DNA from: Burkholderiales bacterium
GTDB taxonomy: Bacteria; Pseudomonadota; Gammaproteobacteria; Burkholderiales; Burkholderiaceae_C
Assembly: GCA_003963075.1 (NCBI GenBank)
Contig: RXJV01000089.1
Location: forward strand, 1 to 64,000
Direction: 5' to 3'
DNA: 64,000 nucleotides
This document shows, piece by piece, positions 20,074 through 28,840 of this stretch (positions are counted from its first letter, which is position 1; each line of letters starts with the position of its first letter). The notes below the pieces were generated by a model. That model searched no databases, had not been told where the DNA came from, and saw only the letters and a program-made list of their open reading frames with translations. Made by a program: the position numbers and the translations under genes.

Positions 20074-20718
20074 ATGAACCTGTGGACCCAGCTGCGCCTG
20101 CGCCCCCGACTCCTGGCCGCCGTCGTGGCCGGTGTCCTGCTCGGAGCGCTCTGGCCGGCGCCCGTGAGCGGCCCGACCCGGCTGCTGATCGGCTGGAACC
20201 TGACGGTGTGGCTCTACGTGGGCCTGGTGGTGTGGATGATGCTCAGTGGGCGGGGCGCGGCCCAGGTGCAGCAACGCGCCCAGCGGCTGGCCGAGGGCGT
20301 GCCGGTGGTGCTGCTGCTGGCGATCCTCGGCGCGCTGGCCAGCCTGGCCGCGATCACGCTGGAGCTGCAGGCCGCCCGGCATTCGCACGAGGCCGGCCGG
20401 CTGCTGCTGACCCTCTCCACCGTCTGCGGATCATGGCTGCTGCTGCCGGTCGAGTTCGCGTTGGCCTACGCCAGCGTGTTCCACCGGCCCGGCCGTGCTA
20501 CACCGGGCTTGCAGTTCCCCGGCGACGACGGGCCACCGGATTACGGTGACTTCCTCTACTTCTCGATCACGCTGGCCGCCACCGCCCAAACCTCGGATGT
20601 GGCCATCAGCTCGCGCGCAATGCGCCGGCTGGTGCTGGTGCAGACCCTGCTGGCTTTCGCCTTCAACACCGGCGTGCTGGCCCTGGCCATCAACATCCTG
20701 GCGGGGCTGCTCAGCTGA
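20074..20718 (+). CDS. DUF1345 family membrane protein
   Basis: 214 residues from the ATG at 20074; earlier in-frame ATGs lie inside the rsmB antisense. About five membrane segments (near 15-33, 38-58, 78-100, 108-130 and 185-210). The DUF1345 signature is the block PDYGDFLYFSITLAATAQTSDVAI near residue 150, followed by SSRAMRRLVLVQTLLAFAFN. This region resembles a pore loop of two-TM potassium channels, and the family is of unknown function. Its last 8 nt overlap the convergent purN. Confidence 0.85.
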   Translation: MNLWTQLRLRPRLLAAVVAGVLLGALWPAPVSGPTRLLIGWNLTVWLYVGLVVWMMLSGRGAAQVQQRAQRLAEGVPVVLLLAILGALASLAAITLELQAARHSHEAGRLLLTLSTVCGSWLLLPVEFALAYASVFHRPGRATPGLQFPGDDGPPDYGDFLYFSITLAATAQTSDVAISSRAMRRLVLVQTLLAFAFNTGVLALAINILAGLLS

Positions 20719-21343
20719 GCACGAGGTGCTGGGCCGCGTCATCCCGGTGGCGCACCACCTCACCGTCCCACACCAGCGCCCCTTCGACGAACCAGCGCAC
20801 CGACTGCGGATAGATCCGGTGCTCCGCGGTCAGCACGCGCGCGGCCAGCGTCGTGGCATCGTCGCCAGGCAACACCGGCACCGCGGCCTGCATGACGATA
20901 GCGCCATGGTCGAGCTCGGCGGTCACGAAATGCACCGTGGCCCCGGCCAGCTTGCAGCCCATTGCCAGCGCCCGCTCGTGCGTGTGCAGGCCGGTGAACG
21001 CCGGCAGCAGCGACGGATGGATGTTGAGCATGCGGCGGGCATAGCGCGCCGTGAAGCCGGGCGTCAGGATGCGCATGAAGCCGGCCAGCACGACCAGGTC
21101 CGGCGAGAAGCCGTCAATGACGCGCGCCAGCTCGGCATCAAAGTCCTCGCGACTCGCAAAGGCCTTGTGGTCGACCACGGCCGTCGCGATGCCGTGCGAC
21201 GCCGCGAACGCGAGGCCGCCGGCCTCGGGCCGGTTGCTGATGACCGCCGCCACCTCGGCCGGCCAGCCCTCGGCCTGGCAGGCCTTCACGATGGCCTCCA
21301 TGTTGGAGCCTCGGCCCGAAATCAGAATCACCACGCGCTTCAT
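20711..21343 (-). CDS. purN: Phosphoribosylglycinamide formyltransferase (GART)
   Basis: 210 residues. It transfers formyl from 10-formyl-tetrahydrofolate to GAR in purine synthesis. Substrate site ISGRGSNMEAIV at 8-19. Catalytic motifs are LAGFMRIL and NIHPSLLPAFTGLHTHERAL, which hold the Asn-His pair, and VTAELDHGAIV with the catalytic Asp. Divergent from trpS with 71 nt between starts; no Shine-Dalgarno but a TACACT hexamer 8 nt before ATG. Confidence 0.97.
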   Translation of the reverse strand: MKRVVILISGRGSNMEAIVKACQAEGWPAEVAAVISNRPEAGGLAFAASHGIATAVVDHKAFASREDFDAELARVIDGFSPDLVVLAGFMRILTPGFTARYARRMLNIHPSLLPAFTGLHTHERALAMGCKLAGATVHFVTAELDHGAIVMQAAVPVLPGDDATTLAARVLTAEHRIYPQSVRWFVEGALVWDGEVVRHRDDAAQHLVLS

Positions 21344-21351
21344 GGGCCGGC

Positions 21352-21357
21352 AGTGTA
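21352..21357 (-). promoter_or_regulatory. Candidate leaderless -10 element for purN
   Basis: Minus strand TACACT followed by 8 nt and the purN ATG, with no Shine-Dalgarno between. No -35 recognised. Confidence 0.4.
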
Positions 21358-21399
21358 GGCGGCCAAGCCCTGACCGCCGGCACCCGGCCGCCGTTGACC

Positions 21400-21405
21400 G
21401 ACAAT
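21400..21405 (+). promoter_or_regulatory. Candidate leaderless -10 element for trpS
   Basis: GACAAT followed by 9 nt and the ATG at 21415, with no Shine-Dalgarno. Together with the purN element this makes a compact divergent promoter pair in 71 nt. Confidence 0.4.
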
Positions 21406-21414
21406 CCGCGCCCC

Positions 21415-22416
21415 ATGTCGACCCCTGCCCTCCCCCGCCCGCGCGTGCTCTCCGGCATGCGCCCGACCGGCGCCCTGCACCTCGGCCACTACCACGGCGC
21501 GCTCAAGAACTGGGTGCAGCTGCAGGACACGCACGAAGGCTTCTACTTCGTCGCCGACTGGCATGCGCTGACCACCACCCACCCCGACCGCGACACCCTC
21601 AGCCGCCATGTCTACGACATGGTGACCGACTGGCTCGCCGCCGGCCTGGACCCGGAGCGCTGCACCCTGTTCCTGCAGAGCCGCATGCCGGAGCATGCCG
21701 AGCTCTTCACGCTGCTGGCCATGTGCACCCCGTCGAGCTGGCTGGCGCGCATGCCGAGCTACAAGGACCAGGTCGCCGCCGACCCCGAGCTCGCCACCTA
21801 TGGCTTCCTCGGCTACCCGCTGCTGCAAGCCGCGGACATCCTGCTCTACAAGCCCGCCGGCGTGCCGGTCGGGGAAGACCAGGCCGCTCATGTGGAGGTC
21901 ACGCGCGAGGTCGCGCGCCGCTTCAACCGCGTCTATGCGGCGCAGGCGCCGGTCTTCGTCGAGCCCCAGGCCCTGCTGACCGAAACAGCCCGCGTTCCTG
22001 GCCTGGACGGCCAGAAGATGAGCAAGAGCCTGGACAACGCGATCGCGATGCGGGACGAGCCCGAGGTCACGGCCGCCAAGCTCCGCACCATGCCCACCGA
22101 CCCGCAACGGGTGCGGCGCAGCGACGCCGGCGACCCGGCCCGTTGCCCGGTCTGGCCGCTGCACCAGATCTACAGCGACGCGGCGACACAGGCGGCCTGC
22201 GCCAGCGGCTGCCGCAGCGCCAGCATCGGCTGCCTGGACTGCAAGCAGCCGCTGATCGAGGCCGTCCAGCGAGAGCAGGCGCCGTGGCGCGAGCGCGCGG
22301 CTGCGCTGGACCCGCAGCAGGTGCGCTGGACGCTGGAGGTCGGCACCGAGCGCGCCCGGGCCGTGGCCCGCAAGACCTTGCGCGAAGTGCGCGCGGTGAT
22401 GGGGCTGGTGGCTTGA
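21415..22416 (+). CDS. trpS: Tryptophanyl-tRNA synthetase with a four-cysteine iron-sulfur-type motif
   Basis: 333 residues from the ATG at 21415; a TTG 7 codons upstream is an unlikely alternative. The class I motifs are HLGH at 22-25 and KMSKS at 201-205. The C-terminal domain holds Cys244, Cys266, Cys273 and Cys276 in a C-x21-C-x6-C-x2-C pattern ending GCLDCKQP. This nearly equals the C-x22-C-x6-C-x2-C motif that binds a [4Fe-4S] cluster in Thermotoga maritima TrpRS; Cys262 is an extra. The cluster there lies near the anticodon-binding region. The downstream gene begins at a TTG that overlaps the trpS stop codon. Confidence 0.95.
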   Translation: MSTPALPRPRVLSGMRPTGALHLGHYHGALKNWVQLQDTHEGFYFVADWHALTTTHPDRDTLSRHVYDMVTDWLAAGLDPERCTLFLQSRMPEHAELFTLLAMCTPSSWLARMPSYKDQVAADPELATYGFLGYPLLQAADILLYKPAGVPVGEDQAAHVEVTREVARRFNRVYAAQAPVFVEPQALLTETARVPGLDGQKMSKSLDNAIAMRDEPEVTAAKLRTMPTDPQRVRRSDAGDPARCPVWPLHQIYSDAATQAACASGCRSASIGCLDCKQPLIEAVQREQAPWRERAAALDPQQVRWTLEVGTERARAVARKTLREVRAVMGLVA

Positions 22417-22826
22417 CCCGGCAGCAGATCCACGTCACGGACCTGGAGGCCGCCATCAACTGGTGGCGCGAGCGCCGGCCCTCGCCCGACAACATCAGTG
22501 CCGCACCCGAGGTGCGAGCGCTGGCCGAGCCCTATGCGCTGCTGGCTGTGAGCCGCGCGACCTTGCTCGACGTGACCATGCTCAAGCCGCTGGCGCTCGA
22601 CGCCTGGCTGGCCTGGTATGCCACCCTGCCCGACTCGCCCTGCATCGCGATCTGCTCCACCGCCCAGGGCGACCCCGTGTGCAAGGGCTGCGGCCGCAGC
22701 TTCGAGGAAGTGCAGCACTGGCCGGCGCTCGACCCGTTCGAGAAGCGCGCCGTCTGGCACCGCATCACCCTCGAAGGCACGGCCTGGCGCTTCAACCGCT
22801 ACGCCGAGCGCGGGGGTCGCTCCTGA
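22413..22826 (+). CDS. DUF3717-DUF1289 two-domain protein
   Basis: 137 residues if translated from the TTG at 22413, whose TTGA overlaps the trpS stop. The N-terminal half (about 6-75) has the DUF3717 opening IHVTDLEAAINWWRERRP and AEPYALL. The C-terminal half is DUF1289: SPCIAICS, then VCKGCGRSFEEVQHW and a conserved WHRI, with three to four cysteines that could bind zinc or an Fe-S cluster. DUF1289 proteins are small and uncharacterised, and usually stand alone. No ATG occurs near the N-terminus in this frame. The next gene also begins at or near its stop codon. Confidence 0.75.
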   Translation: MTRQQIHVTDLEAAINWWRERRPSPDNISAAPEVRALAEPYALLAVSRATLLDVTMLKPLALDAWLAWYATLPDSPCIAICSTAQGDPVCKGCGRSFEEVQHWPALDPFEKRAVWHRITLEGTAWRFNRYAERGGRS

Positions 22827-22849
22827 GCCGCATCCGCTTTGTCGACAGC

Positions 22850-24178
22850 GTGCGCCGTCTGGTGCCCCAGGCCTGGCCGGTGCTCGTCGGGCAACTGGCC
22901 GTGATGATGTTCAGCACGGTCGACACCCTGATGATGGGCCGCGTCGGCCCGCAGGACCTGGCCGGCCTGGCCGTCGGCTCGGCGGCCTACGTGAGCATCT
23001 TCGTCGGGCTGATGGGCATCGTGCTGGCGGTCGGCCCCATCGCGGGGCGGCAGTTCGGCGCCGGTGATTTGCCGGGCTCGGGCCGCAGCTTCGTGCAGGC
23101 GCAGTGGCTGGCCCTGCTGCTGTGCGTGCCGGGCAGCCTGGCGCTGTACTTCCCCGACCCCTTCATCTGGCTGGCCCAGCTCGATGCCGCCCAGGCGGAC
23201 AAGGTCCGTGCCTACACCCGGCCCGAAGCCATGGCGCTGCCGGCGGCGCTTCTGTTTGCATCGTTCCGCGGCTTCTCCACGGCGGTCAGCCGGCCCAAGG
23301 CCGTGATGGCCCTGCAGCTCACCGGGCTGGCGGCCAAGGTGCCGCTGAACGCGGTGCTGGTATTCGGCCTCGGGCCTGTGCCGGCACTGGGCGTGGCCGG
23401 CTGCGGCTGGGCCACCGCCCTGGCGATGACGGCCCAGGCCCTGGCCGCCCTGGCCCTGCTGCGGCGCGACCCCTTCTACGCGGCCTTCCGCATCCCGCGG
23501 CTGTGGCAGACGCGGCCCGAAGCCGGCGAGCTCTGGCGGCTGCTACGCCTGGGCGGCCCGATGGGCGGCTCCATCCTCGTCGAGGTGACCGGCTTCACCT
23601 TCATGGCTTTCTTCGTCGCCCGCCTGGGCGACATGCCGGTCGCCGGCCACCAGATCGCCGTCAACCTGGTGGCCATGATGTTCATGATCGCGCTCGCGCT
23701 GGCCACGGCGGCGGGCACCCTGGTGGCCCAGCACCTGGGTGCCGGCGACAAGCGCGCGGCGCGCATCGTCGGGCGTCACGCGATGCTGCTGGCCACGCTG
23801 GTCGCAGCCAGTGTTGGCGCGGTCGTGGCCTGGGCGCGGGCGCCCATCATCGGCCTGTACACCGACAACGCCGCCACCGCTGCCGCCGCCCTGCCCCTGC
23901 TGGTGTGGGTCTGGTTCTTCCACCTGGGCGATGCGCTGCAGACGGTGGCGGCCTATGTGCTGCGCGCCTATCAGGTCGCGACGCTGCCGATGATCATCTA
24001 CGTCGTAGCGCTTTGGGGCCTGGGCATCGGCGGTGGTTATCTGCTCGCCTTCGGCCCACAAGGTGCCGGCGCGGTGGGCTTCTGGCAGGCGGCCACGGCC
24101 GGCCTCCTGACGGCGGCGGGCCTGCTGTGCGGCCTGCTCTGGCGGGTCTTCGAAGAGAACCGCGAATCAGCCGGCTGA
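22850..24178 (+). CDS. MATE family multidrug/toxin efflux transporter
   Basis: 442 residues from the GTG at 22850, with twelve predicted membrane helices in two homologous halves. The MATE signatures are LAVMMFSTVDTLMMGRVGPQDLAG at the N-terminus and LVEVTGFTFMAFFVARLG opening the second half. It exports cationic drugs or metabolites using Na+ or H+. The start is uncertain: a CTG at 22823, overlapping the upstream stop as CTGA and preceded by GGGGG, would add 9 residues (SRIRFVDSV) and fits the stop-start pattern of this operon better. The 3' end overlaps the convergent kinase gene by 12 nt. Confidence 0.88.
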   Translation: MRRLVPQAWPVLVGQLAVMMFSTVDTLMMGRVGPQDLAGLAVGSAAYVSIFVGLMGIVLAVGPIAGRQFGAGDLPGSGRSFVQAQWLALLLCVPGSLALYFPDPFIWLAQLDAAQADKVRAYTRPEAMALPAALLFASFRGFSTAVSRPKAVMALQLTGLAAKVPLNAVLVFGLGPVPALGVAGCGWATALAMTAQALAALALLRRDPFYAAFRIPRLWQTRPEAGELWRLLRLGGPMGGSILVEVTGFTFMAFFVARLGDMPVAGHQIAVNLVAMMFMIALALATAAGTLVAQHLGAGDKRAARIVGRHAMLLATLVAASVGAVVAWARAPIIGLYTDNAATAAAALPLLVWVWFFHLGDALQTVAAYVLRAYQVATLPMIIYVVALWGLGIGGGYLLAFGPQGAGAVGFWQAATAGLLTAAGLLCGLLWRVFEENRESAG

Positions 24179-25537
24179 GGCCGGCAGGAAGAGCACGAAG
24201 CAGCTGCCGCCGCCCTCGCGCGGCAGGCAGCGCACGCTGCCGCCGTGGCGCTCGGCGATCTGCTTGACCAGGCTGAGCCCGAGGCCGACGCCGCCGGCCA
24301 TCTCGGCATGGCCGGGCAGCCGGAAGAAGGGCTCGAAGATGCGTTCGCGCATGTCCGGCGGCACGCCGGGGCCGCGGTCGGCGACGACGAATTCATAGCC
24401 GCCCGCCGCCGGGCGCAGCGCCAGTTGCACCTCGGCGCCACCGTAGCGGCGCGCGTTGTCCAGCAGGTTGCGCAGCGCACGGCGAAGCAGGCGGTCCTGT
24501 CCGACGATGCGGGCCGAGTCGGTCTGGGGCTCGAAGGCCACCCCGGCCCGTGCGGCCTTCTCGGCGCCCAGGGCCAGCAGGTCGATGCTGTGGCGGTCGC
24601 CCACCGAGCTGCCGGCCTCCAGCCGGCTGGCCAGCAGCACCTCTTCCACCAGGGCGTCCAGTTCGGCGATGTTGGCATCGATCTCGTGGGCCAGGCGCTC
24701 GCGCTGGGCCTCGCCGGCACCGTCGAGCATCGCGAAGGCCATCTTCAGACGGGCCAACGGCGAGCGCAGCTCATGGCTGGCATTGGCGAGCAGGCTCTGG
24801 TGCGAGCGCAACAGGCCCTCGATACGGTCGGCCGCCTGGTTGAAGCTGGCGGCCAACGCCGCCACTTCGTCGCGGCCGCTGTCTTCGACACGGTGGCCGA
24901 GCTGGCCGGCGCCGAACTGCTCCACGCCCTGCTTGAGCGCTTCCAGTCGCCGCGTGAGCCGCCGCACCACCGGATAGGCGCCAGCCGCCACGCCCACAAA
25001 CAGCAGCACCAGCACCACCGCCAGGGTCGACACGACCGGCGCGCCCGAGGCCCCCGGCCGGGTCAGCCAGGGGCTGGCCCAGGGGTTTTCCTCGGGCCTG
25101 GGCGGCCTCGAACCCGGCCCGGGGCCTGCACCCGGGCCACCCGGGGTGGTCAGCGGCCGCACGCTGCGCACCAGGGCCAGGCTGCGGCCGTCGCCCAGGC
25201 TGGCGCTGACGATCAGCGCGCCGGGGTCGGTGGCGCGGCGCTGGAACATCGCCGTCGTGGCGATGCGGCTGCCATCGGCCGCATCCAGCGCCAGCGGCAT
25301 GCGCAGCCGGCCGCCCCACTCGGCAAAGGCTTCGGCCTGCTGGCTGAGCGGCGCCGCCGCCGGAGGCAGCGCGAGCTTGAGCAGCCCGGCCATCGCATTG
25401 AGTCGATCGCCGGCCGCCGCCTCGACCTTGCCCCGCTCCTGCTCGATATGGCTGTGGAACAGCCAGGCCGCGCCGAAGGCGAAGGCCAACAGCACCGCGA
25501 CCAGCGTCAGGTAGATGCGGACGTAAAGGGTCTTCAA
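24167..25537 (-). CDS. CpxA/EnvZ-class sensor histidine kinase
   Basis: 456 residues. Membrane segments lie at about 8-28 and 168-190, flanking a periplasmic domain of some 135 residues whose end is a Pro/Gly-rich linker (about 128-165). A HAMP domain (about 190-245) is followed by the H-box NASHELRSPLARLKMAF, N-box LRNLLDNARRYGG, G1 VVADRGPGVP, F-box FEPFFRLP and G2 GGVGLGLSLVKQIAERHGG. It is 9 nt downstream of the OmpR-class regulator gene, and an LTXXQ-protein gene heads the cluster, so it is probably the kinase of a Cpx-like envelope stress system. It overlaps the MATE gene tail-to-tail. Confidence 0.9.
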   Translation of the reverse strand: MKTLYVRIYLTLVAVLLAFAFGAAWLFHSHIEQERGKVEAAAGDRLNAMAGLLKLALPPAAAPLSQQAEAFAEWGGRLRMPLALDAADGSRIATTAMFQRRATDPGALIVSASLGDGRSLALVRSVRPLTTPGGPGAGPGPGSRPPRPEENPWASPWLTRPGASGAPVVSTLAVVLVLLFVGVAAGAYPVVRRLTRRLEALKQGVEQFGAGQLGHRVEDSGRDEVAALAASFNQAADRIEGLLRSHQSLLANASHELRSPLARLKMAFAMLDGAGEAQRERLAHEIDANIAELDALVEEVLLASRLEAGSSVGDRHSIDLLALGAEKAARAGVAFEPQTDSARIVGQDRLLRRALRNLLDNARRYGGAEVQLALRPAAGGYEFVVADRGPGVPPDMRERIFEPFFRLPGHAEMAGGVGLGLSLVKQIAERHGGSVRCLPREGGGSCFVLFLPASAG

Positions 25538-25546
25538 ACCGGGGCG

Positions 25547-26260
25547 TCAGGCAGGGTCGGCATCCTGCTTGCGGGCAAAGACATAGCCGGCGCCGCGCAC
25601 GGTCAACACGCGGCGCGGGCTCTTGGGGTCGTCCTCGATGACGGACCGGATGCGCGAGATGTGCACATCGATGGAGCGGTCGAAGGCCTCGAGCGGATGG
25701 CCCTTGAGCGCGTCCATGATCTGGTCGCGCGAAAGCACCCGGCCGGGGCTTTGCGCGAGCACCACCAGCAGATCGAACTGGTGGCTGGTCAGATCGCAGA
25801 TCTCGCCGTCCAGGCGGGCGACGCGGGCGGCCAGGTCGATCTCGAGCCGGCCGAAGCGCAGCACCTCGTCGCCATCGAGTTTGGGTTCGAGCCGGCGCAG
25901 CAGGGCCTTGATGCGGGCCTGCAGCTCGCGCGGCTCAAAGGGCTTGGCGAGGTAGTCGTCGGCACCCAGTTCCAGGCCGAGGATGCGATCCATGGGCTCG
26001 CCGCGCGCCGACAGCATCAGCACCGGCTGATGACGCCAGCGCGGATCGCTGCGCAGCCAGCGGCAGAAGTCCAGGCCGTCGCCGTCGGGCAGCATCAGGT
26101 CCAGCACGATCAGTTCGAAGCGGCTCTGGGCCAGTGCCTCGCGGGCCTCGGCCAGGCTGCCGGCCGTGTTGACCTCGAAGCCGGCGGCCTGGAGGTAGTC
26201 ACCCACCATGCCGGTCAGGCGGGCGTCGTCGTCAATCAGCAGGAGTCGGGAGCTACTCAT
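25547..26260 (-). CDS. CpxR/OmpR-class response regulator
   Basis: 237 residues from the ATG at 26260. The receiver domain has the acidic pair in LLIDDDARLT and phosphoacceptor Asp in VLDLMLPDGDGLDF (about residue 52), then MLSARGEPMDRILGLELGADDYLAKPF, very like CpxR. The winged-helix output domain (about 140-230) contains FDRSIDVHISRIRS and VRGAGYVFA; FDRSIDVHIS is close to the CpxR sequence FDRAIDMHIS. It lies 91 nt after the LTXXQ gene and 9 nt before its kinase. A CpxR-box-like sequence at 26902-26916 lies upstream of the cluster. Confidence 0.92.
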   Translation of the reverse strand: MSSSRLLLIDDDARLTGMVGDYLQAAGFEVNTAGSLAEAREALAQSRFELIVLDLMLPDGDGLDFCRWLRSDPRWRHQPVLMLSARGEPMDRILGLELGADDYLAKPFEPRELQARIKALLRRLEPKLDGDEVLRFGRLEIDLAARVARLDGEICDLTSHQFDLLVVLAQSPGRVLSRDQIMDALKGHPLEAFDRSIDVHISRIRSVIEDDPKSPRRVLTVRGAGYVFARKQDADPA

Positions 26261-26351
26261 CACCGGAACAAGGGAAGGGGGAGAGGTCCGGCACGCCTCG
26301 GCGCCGGCGGACTGAGGCTGAAGCATCGCAGAACTCCTGACGGCGAGGGAA

Positions 26352-26831
26352 TCAGGCGGCATGGCGGGCGGCCATGCGGGCCTCGCGCTTCTTGACGATC
26401 TCGACAAGCTTGGCGCGCTGCTCGGGGGAAAGCACGCGGGCCGCTTCGATGCTGGCCTGGCTGAGCCGCTTGGAGGCGATCTCGCGCTGGGCGCCGATCT
26501 GGGCGCGTACCGACTCGATCGCCACGGCGTCGACATTGGTGGCGCCGTAGAGCGTCGCCATTTGCTCGCGCAGCTTGCGCCCGGCGTCGCGCTGCCCGGC
26601 GAGGTCCTGGCGCGCGGCCTTGAAGATCGCGCTGATCTGGCTTCGCTGGGCGTCCGTCGCGTTCACGAGATCGAGCCAATGATCCAGGTGGTCACCGACC
26701 AGACCCGCCGCCAGCAGGCCGCGGCCTTCAAAGGGTTCGGGGCCTGCTTGGGCCTGGGCGGCACCACCAACGGCCAGCACTGCCGCCAGCAGCGCGACGC
26801 GCAGCAGGCTCCGGGTTCGGTTGGCATTCAT
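26352..26831 (-). CDS. Spy/CpxP-like LTXXQ-motif periplasmic protein
   Basis: 159 residues from the ATG at 26831, with GGAG 8 nt upstream. Signal peptide at about 1-28 (cleavage after AQA). The mature protein is helical and charged, with two motif copies: VNATDAQRSQI near 63 and LSPEQRAKLVEIV near 138, which matches the LTxxQ repeat of CpxP/Spy chaperones. CpxP holds CpxA in the off state; Spy prevents protein aggregation. Its place ahead of the CpxR/CpxA-like genes supports a feedback-inhibitor role. The C-terminal tail KKREARMAARHAA is basic. Confidence 0.85.
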   Translation of the reverse strand: MNANRTRSLLRVALLAAVLAVGGAAQAQAGPEPFEGRGLLAAGLVGDHLDHWLDLVNATDAQRSQISAIFKAARQDLAGQRDAGRKLREQMATLYGATNVDAVAIESVRAQIGAQREIASKRLSQASIEAARVLSPEQRAKLVEIVKKREARMAARHAA

Positions 26832-26901
26832 CAAGGATCTCCGGCAGGAAGCGGGTGTCACGCCATCTTCATGCCCGCCTGTGTGGGATCTTTGGGGCCG
26901 G

Positions 26902-26916
26902 GGTAAAGATCTGTGT
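26902..26916. promoter_or_regulatory. Candidate CpxR box upstream of the LTXXQ gene
   Basis: GTAAA, GATCT, GTGTA on the plus strand: a perfect CpxR half site (GTAAA) and a 3/5 half site spaced by 5 nt, 71-85 nt before the LTXXQ start codon. Consensus is GTAAA-N5-GTAAA. Inference from similarity to the enterobacterial site. Confidence 0.4.
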
Positions 26917-26969
26917 ACGCTGACGGGGCCGTCATGGGTGCAGCGCCGCACCGCGGCCCGGCGCGAGAC

Positions 26970-26985
26970 GCCTGGCTCGCCAGGC
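26970..26985 (-). terminator. Weak hairpin directly after ettA
   Basis: GCCTGGC, TC, GCCAGGC (plus strand), a 7-bp stem touching the ettA stop codon. There is no U run, so termination here is uncertain. Confidence 0.35.
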
Positions 26986-28650
<1,665 letters not shown>

Positions 28651-28727
28651 GGTGCTCGCGAGGTTCTGGGAATCGGAAAAGCGAACGCGGGCCCTGGCGC
28701 CAACGCACCAAGCCCGCTGCGGCTGGC

Positions 28728-28733
28728 ATTGTC
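28728..28733 (-). promoter_or_regulatory. Candidate extended -10 element for ettA
   Basis: On the minus strand TGC GACAAT, an extended -10, giving a leader of about 70 nt. No -35 recognised. Confidence 0.35.
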
Positions 28734-28840
28734 GCAGAGCTTGTCCGGGCAGCGTCTGCCGCGCCCGGAGCGGGGTTCGCACTCAACCGCCACCCCGCGG
28801 GAAGGCGGCACACTGCGGTCATCGTTATGGAGTGCCGCCG

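Noticed and set aside
28755-28800. tRNA-like GGGTTCGCACTC segment
   Set aside because: No acceptor or anticodon arms can be paired around it.
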